Program-made: the position numbers and the translations under genes
The notes under the pieces: generated by a model
What the model was told of the DNA's origin: nothing
What the model saw: only the letters and a program-made list of their open reading frames with translations
The model's database searches: none
DNA from: Vanessa cardui
Lineage: Eukaryota; Arthropoda; Insecta; Lepidoptera; Nymphalidae
Direction: 5' to 3'
Length of the DNA: 64,000 nt
NCBI RefSeq assembly: GCF_905220365.1
Contig: NC_061132.1
Span: forward strand, 3,038,001-3,102,000
Part shown: one piece after another, positions 9,501 through 20,242 of the stretch
Layout of the letters: every line of letters begins with the position of its first letter
Numbering within the stretch: the first letter of the stretch is position 1

Positions 9501-11538
9501 CTTCAACATTTAAAAATAAAGAGTTAAGTTCGTTAAATTCAACTAAACATAATGCATCCTGCCTGGAAGTCGAGTATTTAGCACGAAGCTTATTTATCAT
9601 CTATATAATATTGTATTGAGTAATATTATATTATACCTTATTACCGATGTACTTTACAAATGAGCTGAGTTGGCCCAGTAGTTAGAACGCGTGCAGCCTA
9701 AACGATGATTTCGGGTACAAACCCAGCCAAGCACCACTATATATATATTTGCTTAATTTGTGTTTATAATTCATCTCGTGCTCGGCGGAGTAGGAAAACA
9801 TCGTGAGGAAACCTGCATGTATCTAATTTCATCGAAATTATGCCACATATGAATTCCATTAACCCGCATTGAAACAGCGTGGTGGAATATGTACCAAACC
9901 CTGTCCATAATGGGAGAGGAGGCCTTAACACAGCAGTGGGAAATTAACGGGCTGTTACTTTACTTTTACAAATGATTTGAATTTATGAATAGGTGAAGTT
10001 AAAAGTCGCGTCCCGTTAAGTAAACTCAAGTATACTAATAGATTTTTTACTTTTTTGAAGAAAAACGTATATTATTATCAATGTAGCTACATTTATATAT
10101 ACATAGCTTTACTGAAGAGAATATGTTTTTGTTATGTGATCTTTAATGTTATTGCTCTTCGTGGGCTGAAGTCCTCAGCTGATCTGGATGTTATTCGGCC
10201 AGTGTGTTCATAATCGGTTTATTTATATGGATCTCCATTTTTAAATTCAAATACGGAATCTTAAGAATATTTAAAACACGTTCGATTTTCTAATATTTGT
10301 TAATTGATAATAATCGTTATTATTACAGTCCAATCCATTTATATGTTTTTACAAAGTGAGTATATAACAATGATATGGCTTATATATCAAATAGCTGTTG
10401 TTATTCTTTGGGTGGAATCTTGTCATCGCACGCAAGAAGAGGTACACAATAATATTATCCATATACATACATACACATACAATATACATTTATATACATA
10501 TATTATATATTACATAATATATTACATATTACATATACATATAATATACATTTAGCTTATGATGATGTCAATATTTACTGGGTTATAGAGTTTTGTACCA
10601 GCTCGTTTGGGTAGGTTACCAAAGCCCCCCACCTCTCATCATATATTTTACCCTAAAGCAGCATTCGTGTACATGGTGTTATGTTCCGGTTTATAGGGTG
10701 ACTGAGCTAGTATAATTACATGCACAGGGGACATAACAAATTACTTCCCAAGATTTGATATTGTTAAAATTTTTGACGACGTCCAGTGTGTATAGATGAC
10801 CCATTTGCTGGCAATCAAAGTATATAATATAAATTTAAACTTTTATATAACATTAATAATGTATTCAAACATTTTTAGTATATGAGGACTTTATTAGTTT
10901 CAGACAATTTTGAATACCGTAAGCAAACTAATGTGCACGCCGACTCGGATGAAACTGCCCGCGCTGTTTGATTTCTATGAATTCCAAATGCCAAAGTTTT
11001 GTCCTCTCGGTGTGTTCGACTTCACGAGATCGATTACAATTGCGGTAAATTGATTTGATTATTTGAATAACGAACTTTAGTTTATAATGGAGTCACTGGG
11101 TCGGACTATTCCAAGTGTGTTATTGTATAAGGTAAGGAGGAGCTCCTAAAACTTTACTTCAATACAAAAAGACATTGTCAACAAGACATCTGTGCACCGC
11201 ACGAGCTATGGGGTGATCGTGTGAGCCGGAATCTGGAATGCGTACGACGACGCATTCAAAATTTATTCAATTTTTTAAGTCCGTGTCGTCGTTTCGTCGA
11301 AGATTGGTAATCTAGGGTTAAAGGTAATTAATCTTTTAGTTATAACCAGGGTAAGGTGACCTCCGTGATTTGTTTTAATCGTCGATGTAATTTAAGGATT
11401 CATACACTTAAATGGGATCCAGTGCTCTTGTAAAAAAGGGGTCTTTTTCAGGCATTTGGTGTCATGACAACTTTTTTGGTCATCATTAAACAATTTAACA
11501 TAAAAGATAAAATATATTCAAAAGATTACAAAGATTAA
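6513..11538 (+). CDS. Gustatory receptor Gr A, 8 exons, start codon ACG
   Basis: Exons 6513-6678, 7003-7235, 7980-8127, 8720-8875, 9181-9369, 10329-10441, 10904-11044 and 11452-11538 join in agreeing phases to 411 codons (410 aa), the usual Gr length. The N-terminus has LQISRLVGVAALRFTPYRNA. Hydrophobic segments lie near residues 38-55, 75-100, 148-170, 184-210, 262-290, 306-325 and 378-396. The terminal exon has TTFLVIIKQF, a form of the Gr TYhhhhhQF signature. Exon 7 has YEFQMPKFCPLGVFDFTRS. Expected role: taste-neuron ligand-gated channel, ligand unknown. Exon 1 is 166 nt, exactly as in Gr Y and Gr Z, but the position of their ATG is ACG here. The nearest ATG (6508) is out of frame and an in-frame TGA lies at 6489-6491. 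So the start is either a near-cognate ACG, an unseen upstream exon, or lost. All other exons are open. Confidence 0.88.
7250..7293. repeat. 22-bp palindrome without loop
   Basis: The arms begin GGGAGACTAGACTA and meet at GCAGGAT|ATCCTGC with one mismatch. It lies 14 bases after the donor of Gr A exon 2, in intron 2. Confidence 0.85.
7297..7490. repeat. Worn dispersed repeat in Gr A intron 2
   Basis: The segment with CAAACTGGTGGGACGGCAAA and ACACGACCGAAAAGAG resembles 29093-29135 (GTAAGATGGCAAATCCAACT). I take it for part of an old lepidopteran interspersed repeat. It is not part of the receptor coding sequence. Confidence 0.4.
9662..9966 (+). mobile_element. tRNA-derived SINE, near full length
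   Basis: It starts with a tRNA-like head: an A-box-like TGGCCCAGTAGTTAGAACGC and a B-box-like GGGTACAAACCCAGCC. The shared body follows (TGTTTATAATTCATCTCGTG, CGTGAGGAAACCTGCATG, CAGCGTGGTGGAATATG) and it ends GAGGAGGCCTTAACACAGCA. The same family occurs at 23299, 28571, 30822 and 41279. It resembles the SINEs abundant in nymphalid butterflies; the exact family name would need a library search. It sits in intron 5 of Gr A. Confidence 0.85.
10442..10560. repeat. TA-rich low-complexity tract
   Basis: Runs of ATACATACACATA and TATATTACATA type sequence directly follow the donor of Gr A exon 6. Confidence 0.75.
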
Positions 11539-11626
11539 GAGATGATTTTAGAAACAAAAATTCCGCTGAGTTTATTTCGCCGGTTCTCCTCAGTAGTGAA
11601 GTGAGTTATCCCGAACCACTACTATA

Positions 11627-11693
11627 CCATACTACTGTGGAAGAGCTTAACGGAGAAGAAGGAACTATCGTGTTGATCATGTATATATATATA
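11627..11693 (+). pseudogene. Relic of a gustatory receptor exon 5
   Basis: The frame reads TTVEELNGEEGTIVLIMY, matching TTIVEFNKEEGMIVLLMY of Gr A exon 5 at both protein and DNA level. It lies just downstream of the Gr A stop codon and ends exactly where the Helitron at 11694 begins. It is evidence of a former tandem Gr copy next to Gr A. Confidence 0.65.
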
Positions 11694-12346
11694 CTAGCTG
11701 ACCCATAATCGAAATGCTTAAATTGGTCCAAATGTGATGTGTGAAACTGGTGATCTGAACAGTAACAATAAACAACTAATACTTACATTAAAAACGACAC
11801 TGTCAATATTTTTTTCTATATTTTCAATGACACAGGAATCATGAGGTTGGGTGATAAATTGTCATGTCGCTATGATTAAGTCCTTACAACATAAAGTTTG
11901 TAAAACCATTTAGTGTAAACTGGCTATGCCATGTTTTAATTTGAAACTCATTTACAATACCAATCAATATAATTTCACTAAATATAACACAGATAAAATA
12001 TAGGTGGTCAAGTTTTATTATGGTGTATATAGCCGTAGGGGGTAACCGAGCGCAGTGGGTAAGCGAGCGCACTGCCTGTATCTCCGGAATAAGGTACGGG
12101 AGGCGAGGGGTTTATTTCGACTAATCAGTGGGGCCTAATTGGGTAAATTAGTTGCGACATGCCTGCGCGCCGCACTATGTGTTGTTTGTTAGTAATTGCT
12201 AAAAAAGTATTTTCGTTGATTTACTTTCAACTTTAATTACGATAAATTACTCTTTCGTTTATCAAATACACATTCTTCTTTCGATTGTAAAGTGTGATTA
12301 TAGGTTATGTTGAGCGTTTGGGAAAGTGAGTACATGCGCACACTTA

Positions 12347-12575
12347 TAACATCATCATCATCATCATCAGACCGTTTTTGTCCACTGCTGGACATTCAGC
12401 TCCTGCCTGCCGCCTTGCGTATATCGTCACTCCACCGTGCCAGAGGACGTCCTACACTACGTTTGCCGAGACGCGGTCTCCACTCTAGAACACGTTCTCC
12501 CCAACACCTCATTTCTGATGCGATCCGTCAGAGAAACGCCAAGCATAACCCTTTCCAGAGCAAGCTAAAACTAAA
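12347..12575 (-). mobile_element. RTE-like LINE, 3' end
   Basis: On the minus strand the frames give ERVMLGVSLTDRIRNE and, after a deletion and frameshift, RVLEWRPRLGKRSVGRP and ARWSDDIRKAAG, then SSSGQK and a (GAT)n tail (read as ATCATCATC on the plus strand). This is the C-terminal end of an RTE-type reverse transcriptase with its usual trinucleotide tail. It is broken. Confidence 0.75.
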
Positions 12576-12809
12576 TATTTGTGACAATGTCTTTATAACT
12601 TTTTTTTTTTTTGTATAATATGTTTAATTTCAGTTTTCTCTGTTATAAGTTGATTAGTTATAGAATGCGCTTTTAACCTATTGCGTTTACTTACCCAACG
12701 GGTGTCCGCACACTTACCCACAATTTGGGTCAACTGTCCGCATTCCGATTTATTATCAAAATGTTAATTTTTTTGTTACAGGATATTTTTTTGATCGGGA
12801 TGTTTTATG

Positions 12810-12862
12810 AAAAAGAATACTTATTCGGGTTTAAATTGAATAGTCGAATAAGTATTCTTTTT
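12810..12862. repeat. Perfect 18-bp inverted repeat
   Basis: AAAAAGAATACTTATTCG (12810-12827) is repeated as its reverse complement at 12845-12862 with a 17-nt loop. Confidence 0.85.
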
Positions 12863-14078
12863 GAAATTTTTTTTTGCTCAAATTTTGCTTTAGTTCTGCG
12901 TAGTGAGGCTGAAAACAGTAAAGTTTGTGCACTGGGCCCGAATGACTCTCCTTACGAAATATATTGCTCAAAAAATGTCACATCACAACAATTAGATACT
13001 TACAAAACAAAGTTTGTCTAAAATACTGGCTATTTAAAAGTTTTCAATTTGATATTGACACACACACAGTAACAATACACTGTGTTAATCAATTTAAAGC
13101 TGACTGATAAACTTTATTTTTTGTTTTGTTTTGTGGTGTGTAAATAAACAAAAATGAAGGTTTTCCGGCGCGCGAACACGCGAAGTATCCATGTCCATGC
13201 GTGAAACAGGGAAACTCCTATGTTGGCGTTCATAAATGTAATATGGGACAAAACTTAAGATTTATCAAACAATCTATGTGCATAAAATTGATCTGATACA
13301 CAGTAAACAATTGAAGTTAGTTAAAATTAAGGTTATTTTTGTCCCTCCTAAACATGTACTTATAAAGATATAACTATTCTTTCAATTTGATTTTTGCATA
13401 ACGGGGACAACATCAAATGTTTGACAAAGTATGGATGATCCATTTACAAAAGCATGATTATGGCGTTGATAATGACATCAATACCGAACATTGATAACTA
13501 TTGAAACTGGTGGATGAGTGTACCCCTTTTTTTTAATTAATACTTACTTTTAATGTAACAGCACCATTCCTCGTCTGAAAAATCTTCATTAACAAAATGA
13601 CCCGCCATTTATTGAATTCATTTGTTACAAAAAATGTGATAAATGGAGAACCACTCGACCGATTTTGAGCAAACTTCACATAAACCATCTACTAAATAGT
13701 CCGAACAAACCCTGAAAATTTAGTTTAGATATTTGAGCCCGTTCTTGATTTATAAAGTGACATCGAAAAATGCCACTTATTTTTGTAGAAATTGATTACA
13801 AAAATAAACTTAGCGATGTTTTAAATAATGCAAAATCAATTTTAAAACATCAATGTTTTATTGTCTAACATCGATAATCATAGAAAATCAATGGTAATTC
13901 TCTAATAAATCTGTTTCTAAGGAAAAACAAAGATTTTTTTTTTATTATATTCCTAGCATTTTTATCATACTTTCTCACCTTCTAAACCTTCCCTGGACTT
14001 CCACCAATAATTCAAGACCAAAATTAGCCAAATCGGTCCAGCCGTTCTGGAGTTTTAGCGAGACTAACGAACAGCAAC

Positions 14079-14080
<2 letters not shown>

Positions 14081-14128
<48 letters not shown>
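14081..14128. repeat. (AT)n microsatellite
   Basis: About 48 bases of pure AT dinucleotide, probably expanded from the TATATATA terminus of the adjacent Helitron. Confidence 0.9.
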
Positions 14129-14131
<3 letters not shown>

Positions 14132-14475
14132 TTTCTCTACTGTAATATTGCTTTTGTCAGATATTTTTTTGAATTTTGAATTTTATGAAGAATATATTTT
14201 TGGCTTTTATATTGTTATCATTATACCTTTTTACAGAAATACTGTGCGTGCTATTGTTTCGTTTCATTAGTGATTTTATTTGTGTTATTTATTAAAATAA
14301 TAGCCAGGCATTAACTTTATTAAAGTTGTTGGATGTTTTTTTTTTATAGTTTAATTGTTACATTTACTTTCAGACGTACACACAAAAATTTTAAAAGGGT
14401 TTTTTAAAAATCAAATTCCGAATAGTACTGTTGCTATTTTACTTATTCATCATTATATCATACTCATTATCACAT

Positions 14476-17400
14476 TTACGCATTATCAACAATCCAACTA
14501 GTATAAGAAGGTACGTTAACATAGACACCGGGATACTTCGGATGGGCACATTGATGTCCCCAAGAGGTAACTCCATTTATGACGCCTTGGTGGAGAAGAG
14601 GTCCTCCTGAGTCACCTTGGCAGGCGTCTTTGCCACCAACGCCCAAAATGCCAGCGCATACCATTTTTGATGTTACATTGGGAACTTCAAGTTCGCCAAG
14701 CAAAGACTGCAGTTCGGCGTAATTTTCTCTGCAGATATCATGGTTCACTTTTTTTATATCGACTTGTTGAAGGATGTCTGATGGTTCACCACCGTACTGC
14801 GAAAGAAATATTGTGTGATGTATTAATATATTTTAGGATCCAATAAATGTTCAGACCGAATAAATCTGCCATCGATTTAATATTACGAGTATATCATCAT
14901 TAAATAGCTTTAAAATTATATAAAAACATAGTACGTTTATATTGCTCAAACTGATGACGAATACGCTGTAAGAAATTACTTAACAATTCTATAATAGTAT
15001 AATCGTATAAGGTATAAGTATGCGGTGATCTAACTTGGCCAGTGTATATGAGTGATAGTGACTTTTACGATCGTACTACCATTTATTTGAATTATTTCCG
15101 CCAATTTTAAGGGTATGTTACAATGAACACAACTTAGTGGTCTGTACACATAAAAAAATAATAGGAATTTTATGTTTTAAAAACTACTTGTGTATAAAAA
15201 TAAATAGGTTACGTGTATACCTCAAGTATCCCCCATCCGGTAGCGGTGACGGTAGAGTTATCTGGGACGATGTAGTTGGGTCCAGCGATTGGGGCAAGAG
15301 CAACGCGGTTGGAATACAGCGGGGGTGGCGAGTTTCAGTATAGCAATGTCGTGGTATAGATCAGGCCACGCGTAACCAGGATGCTTAACCCAATTTTCGA
15401 CTCTGTATCGTTGACCGCCCAACCGACTGAGTGATGAGCCAAGTCGCACTCGGAAATGATTTGTAGAAAGAACGTTGTTGCTGTAAAATAAAAGATTTGT
15501 TGTAACAAAATCTTTTAACATTTGACTACCCACTCGATTAAATATTTTTGGATTTCAATCATATCAATATATTTAGGACAACCAAACCGTTATTTTTTAT
15601 GACGATCGTTACCACAGCTACAATATACGCCAATTTTGTCAGTCGCGTTTAAAAGTTTTCCAACGAGAGTTTATAGTTAGCAAGGATTTTTAATTGGAGA
15701 AATAAGTCTGAATGTTATGTCGTCTTAAATTTTCGCGATTAATATATGCGATTCAAATCCGTTATAACTAGTTTTATTATTACACCTTATTACGTTATAA
15801 CGTAGAGTAGGAAATAATGGGATTCAAGAAGGACTATCTTAATCAAACAAGACTAATCTTTTGCTCATAAGGTACTTTTCATAATAAATTAATGAAATGT
15901 ATGTATATTCCCAGCATAATTGTTCATAATTGCGTTTACTAGTTAATTAAAACAGCTATATGTCATACGACTTACAGGAAACAGTGGGCTGCGGTAAGGA
16001 CAGCTCTGGTAGTTATTAAAGATCCACCGCAGAAGGGTTGAAAACGAATTTGAATGTAGTCTTCGTTAGATACTAAAATAACAGCCATAAAAGGGTAATC
16101 TTCTATGTTAGCATCAGATCCTCCAACAATGCGCGGTTCGAGTGTGCCTGTTGCTGATTCATCGACGATACTTGGAGCTAGTGCGTTTGGTGCCGCTGTA
16201 AAACAAAACATGAGTAGATGGTGTTAGTAATGTGATATCAATAATTTACTAAAATAGTATTCCACTAGTTAGATTTTCTGATTGTACTGATATCATAAAG
16301 CACTTTTATGAAATATATTCTATTGCAATTATTATTTTAATAATATTAATATAGACGATTTTTGAAGAATTTTAAGCAGCCAATAATGTTTTTAATTTTA
16401 CCTTACCTTTTTTTAAATAACCTTAAACATCCTTACTAGCCCAGTCATTTAAGACAATTAATTCATTATAATTCCAAAAGTTTTCAAATTTTTATATAAG
16501 GTCGGGAATGGTATTAAAACAAACTATAAAATTTTGCAACCTGTTCTGCGTCCCGGAACATTGTTAAAAATGCAATAAATGATAATTTGCTCTGTTCTTG
16601 ACACCAAAATTCCAAAAGTTCTGCAAAGTTGGAGTGGTGTTAAATGTATTATTTTACATCACGTGTCAAATTTGCAACCAATTTAAGTGTACGGAACATT
16701 TTTTGTTATTAAAAATTAATGTTTTTCTTTATTAAACTGAAGGAAAACGTTCCAAAAGTTCTGCAAATTTGACAGATGTATCGGAAAAATATACCGAACG
16801 ATTGTCTAAATTTGCAACCTTTTATGTTGACCGGAACAGGTTTATTTATAATTCTTTTTAGTTCGTGGTCATTTTTTCGAGTAAGCTGGTCTCGGAATAA
16901 TTACAAAAGTTTTGAAACTTGGTTGCAAACTTCAAAAACATCTATTCTGATGCATTTACAAATTTGCAACCTCATACGCGATCCGGAACTTAATGCAATT
17001 TGCAAAAATGTATTTTTTTTATTTTTTCACCTTCAAGAAAATTTCAAAAGTTCTGCAAATCGAGGGGACTGTTTAATTTTGGGATTAATGTCAGTATTTG
17101 AATTTGCAACCATATCGGGAATTCGGAAATATTTTTTTATCACATTCACGCAAAATATTATTTCCGTACACATCGCTGTTATATATTCAGGGCCTAACTA
17201 TTGTGCTATATGAAGCATTTAATATTTTTCAGCATGCTTCATCAACAAATTTTTCTACTATTCAATTTTTCATTATCTTTTAAAGGTACCCCCTAGTTCA
17301 TCTTTCTATTAATGTAAATTCGTCTCTCAAATAAATCAATACTATACCATTCACATGCTAATCATTGAAATTGTTTGTAACAAAATTTGTTTCTAACAGA

Positions 17401-18878
17401 TGTTAGTATAGTACTATTTTTACATGACAGGTGATTATGCCAAAAATAAACGTGTACGCCGGTACGTATTTTTTGATTAATAAAACGAATTGAACCTACG
17501 CATTGTCGTCCATTAATGTTTACTTACCTTTCTTACGAATATTTGATATCCTCATACTTTTTTCTATACTTTTTAAATACTTATTATGTCTAGATTTATT
17601 TTTTCAACGGTAATAAAATTAAAAAAGTCGATTTATGCAAATAACACAAGGTCCCGGGTCTTGTGCGAAGTTGCAAATTTCAATAGTGGTATCGATCCCA
17701 AAATAAGACCAAGGATAACAAAATGCGAAAAATCGATTTTTGCAAAGAACACAAAGTTGCGGATCTCATGTTGGGTTGCAAATTTTAATACTGACATGCA
17801 CCTCAAAGAAACAATCATTGGCTCGATAAGCAAAACTTTTGCAATTTTTTCGAAAATGAAAAATGCCGTAAAGTTAAATTTCCGACATCACACAAGATTC
17901 CGGATTGCGTGAGAGGTTGCAAATTTCAATACTAACATTAATCCCAAAATTAAACAGTCCCCTCGATTTGCAAAACTTTTAAAATTTTCTTGAAGGTAAA
18001 AAAATGAAAAAATTACATTTTTGCAAATTGCTTAAAGTTCCAGATCACGTATGAGGTTGCAAATTTGTTAATGCATCAGAATAGATGTTTCCGAAGTTTG
18101 CAACCAAGTTTCAAAACTTTTGTAATTATTCCGAGACCACCTTACTCGAAAAAATGACCACGAATTAAAAATAATTATAAATAAACATGTTCCGGTCAAC
18201 GAAAAAGGTTGCAAATTTATACAACCGTTCGGTATATTTTTCCGACATATGTGTCAAGTTTGCAGAACTTTTGGAACGTTATTATTCAGTTTAATTAAAA
18301 AAAACATTAATTTTCAATAACAAAAACTGTTCCGTACCCTTAGATTGGTTGCAAATTTAATACGTGATATGAAATAGTATATCGAAAACTTCCCTAAGTT
18401 TGCAGAACTTTTGGAATTTTTTTCACGACCTGTATGGCCAAAATTAATTTAATTGCAATTTTAACAATGTTCCGGACTGCGGACAAGGTTGCAAAATGAG
18501 ATTTATTGTCGTCCCAATGTACCATTCACTTGACCGAAGTTTGAAAACTTTTGGAATTATAGTTAAATTTTCGATTTTGAATGTCTATAATGACTGGACT
18601 ATACGGGAAAAACGAAAGAAAATATTAATAATACGAACGTTTTAATCTATTAAAATTACTATTAATAATATTCATTTCCTACTAGTATATAGGGTAAGAT
18701 CTTATGCTTTTAACTGTACATAAGCTTTTATATGCTTAACATTTGGAGTAATAATTTTATACATTTATAGATCTTATGTTCTACTATTGAAAATCAATTT
18801 GAAAAGAAAACAATGATTAGGGTAACAATACTTACCGATGGCGGCTGCAACGAGAGCTAACAGTGTTATTACGTACAT
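14476..18878 (-). CDS. Trypsin-like serine protease, 4 exons, one frameshift
   Basis: Exons, 5' to 3': 18836-18878 (signal peptide MYVITLLALVAAAI), 15976-16195, 15221-15480 and 14476-14796. Activation site EPR|IVGG; triad His in VLTAAHC, Asp in DLYHDIAILKL, Ser in KDACQGDSGGP. The residue six before the catalytic Ser is Asp (S1 Asp189), giving trypsin specificity for Lys/Arg. The C-terminus is YPGVYVNVPSYTSWIVDNA. Likely a secreted digestive or hemolymph protease of about 280 residues. Exon 3 shifts frame near 15312: the reading frame runs TPAVF then into nonsense and a stop, while the next frame gives SNRVALAPIAGPNYIVPDNS and TATGWGILE. Exon length (260 nt against 262 needed) fits a 2-base loss. 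It may be a null allele, recent pseudogene or sequencing error. Intron 1 (2.6 kb) holds a foldback element; the others are under 1 kb. Confidence 0.88.
16436..18601. mobile_element. Foldback element made of ~140-bp alternating repeats
   Basis: Long inverted repeat: about 16440-17125 pairs with 17930-18598. The outer ends share CCAGTCATT and TATAATTCCAAAAGTTTTCA. Within the left half two motifs alternate. Motif 1 is CCAAAAGTTCTGCAAA (near 16470, 16608, 16749, 16900, 17044). Motif 2 is AAATTTGCAACC followed by CCGGAAC (near 16534, 16668, 16810, 16957, 17102). The right half carries reverse-complement copies near 18540, 18398, 18257, 18110, 17964 and 18480, 18330, 18190, 18040, 17895, with further units at 17745 and 17650 in the loop. 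There is no coding capacity. The architecture recalls foldback elements, whose arms are built of internal repeats. A possible 4-bp target duplication is ACTA. It sits in intron 1 of the trypsin gene. Confidence 0.8.
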
Positions 18879-18916
18879 TGTTTAATGCTTAATTGTTGAA
18901 TTTTTATTCGGCGACT

Positions 18917-18923
18917 TTTTATA
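18917..18923 (-). promoter_or_regulatory. TATA box of the trypsin gene
   Basis: TATAAAA on the minus strand, about 39-45 bases before the ATG at 18878. This implies a very short 5' leader, as is common in digestive protease genes of insects. Confidence 0.55.
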
Positions 18924-19026
18924 TCGTCTATAATCTTCGTCATTATCATTGTCTGCGAACGATAATCTTATTATTGAATTAAATTTTATTTTTATTTAGC
19001 TTCCTTTCTTTTTCAAATTCTTCCGT

Positions 19027-19251
19027 GCTGTGGAAACCTTTAAAAAGGTTCCTGGGCTCTTAGAGGCCATGTCGGGTTATATAGGATCCCTTGCCTGCCT
19101 CTATGAGTCAAATAGAGGTAACTACGTAACTGACCGATTGGTTGAATACATTAAACTTATTGCAAATTCTGTACTGCAGATGATCCAATTCGTAGGTATT
19201 ACATTTCATGGCGATTTTAATGTCCACCATGATGAGTGGCTTGACCGCTAA
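19027..19251 (+). pseudogene. LINE endonuclease fragment
   Basis: The frame holds VEYIKLIANSVLQMIQF then GDFNVHHDEWL. GDFNVHH is the hallmark of the apurinic endonuclease domain of non-LTR retrotransposons. The frame closes at TAA directly after, and no reverse transcriptase follows. Confidence 0.65.
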
Positions 19252-19375
19252 CCATGATAGTCACAGAAATACCCCTATCTTGATCACTTTAGGCTAAAGG
19301 GTACATCTTACTTAAGGAGTCCTCTCGCCAACGCGAGTCCTGAATCTACACATCTACACATACCGATGAAATAAC

Positions 19376-19475
19376 AATGATCAAAATATTTTTTAGAGTT
19401 CTCCTAAGTAAAATGAAATGAGAAACATTAGACTACTTAAAAGTCGATTTACAATTTTATACTGCAGTTACAAAT
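19376..19475. mobile_element. MITE relic (GAAGTCGG family)
   Basis: ATATTTTTTAGAGTTCTCCT and TTAGACTACTTAAAAGTCGA match the terminal region of the MITE at 26695-27294. Only one arm remains. Confidence 0.65.
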
Positions 19476-20242
19476 GATAATTAAATTTTAAACGAATCTT
19501 ATATAATACAAGTAAAGCAACAGCACTCTTCGCATAATTTATATTTGAAAACCATTTTAAAAGGTTTTAAGAGTGGTTTAAAGGAAGAACATCTGATATT
19601 AAATATAATGCTAATAAATCTTCGGACATCTTCTAAAATCTTGGGAAACTTTAAGACAATTAATGTTTTACATAACAATTAGTCATCGACTGTTGTTGGT
19701 TGGCTCTCCCGGTAATAATCTTAAATAAAGTTAGTAGTTTGTAAAAAATGATCTCATGATATCATGAGGTATTGCTGTCACTGATGTCATGATGTTCTTA
19801 CAATCATAATTATTGTCTGTAGTTATCTTTAATCTTCTTGTAGTTATCTTAACGATAAAGCATTTGATGAAAAAACATTGATGATAATTAAACATTGATA
19901 TGTAATTAATTTTGATTATACATTAATTTAAAAAAACCACAGTTTTTAAATATAATCTGGGCTTTTATATCGGATTTAATGTCTCGAAGAAATTTTGAAG
20001 TGTGAAGATCTCTGATTTGAAATCATTTTTAATGTCACTTTGAGAGTTAGTTAGTTGTATGCTGAGACGGTGAAGGGCATCTTATGCTGTATTGTTTCCT
20101 CTCTGACACCGCTTTCGATTAAAAAACAAAAGTAAACATAAATGTATGTACAGAGAAGAAGGAACTATCTAATTATATAGTAGGGGTTTTTAATTACTAA
20201 TACATGTTCAATGACAACATAATTATTTTAGTAGAAGATTAA
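19476..20242. other. Intergenic, nothing recognised
   Basis: AT-rich with no long open frame and no match to the window's repeat families, apart from a short TCATGATATCATGA-type palindrome near 19753. Confidence 0.45.

Larger units (their letters stand above)
11694..14128 (-). mobile_element. Helitron remnant, minus strand, with nested insertions
   Basis: Same family as the element at 53589-56750. The left edge is the 3' terminus (CTAG, flanked by A). The interior shares ACATTAAAAACGACACTGTC, CACAACAATTAGATACTT and GATGAGTGTAC. The right part (13551-14080) is the element's 5' region (AAAATTAGCCAAATCGGTCC, TTAGCGAGACTAACGAACAG). Its 5' end is blurred by an (AT)n run at 14081-14128. An RTE fragment is nested at 12347-12575. 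No Rep or helicase coding remains. Confidence 0.7.

Noticed and set aside
9662..9740. tRNA gene suggested by A- and B-box-like motifs
   Set aside because: The motifs are the head of a SINE present in many copies; no cloverleaf with an intact anticodon arm could be drawn.
14150..14300. Possible other half of the Gr relic right of the Helitron (FMKNIFLAFILLS)
   Set aside because: Weak hydrophobic similarity only; no conserved residues beyond those expected by chance.
16776..17912. Open frames of 60-145 codons in trypsin intron 1
   Set aside because: They lie in the foldback repeats, on both strands, with repeat-driven composition and no domain.
20138..20175. GAGAAGAAGGAACTATC similar to the Gr exon-5 relic at 11653
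   Set aside because: Only about 17 bases match, with no coding continuation; chance or an unrelated repeat.
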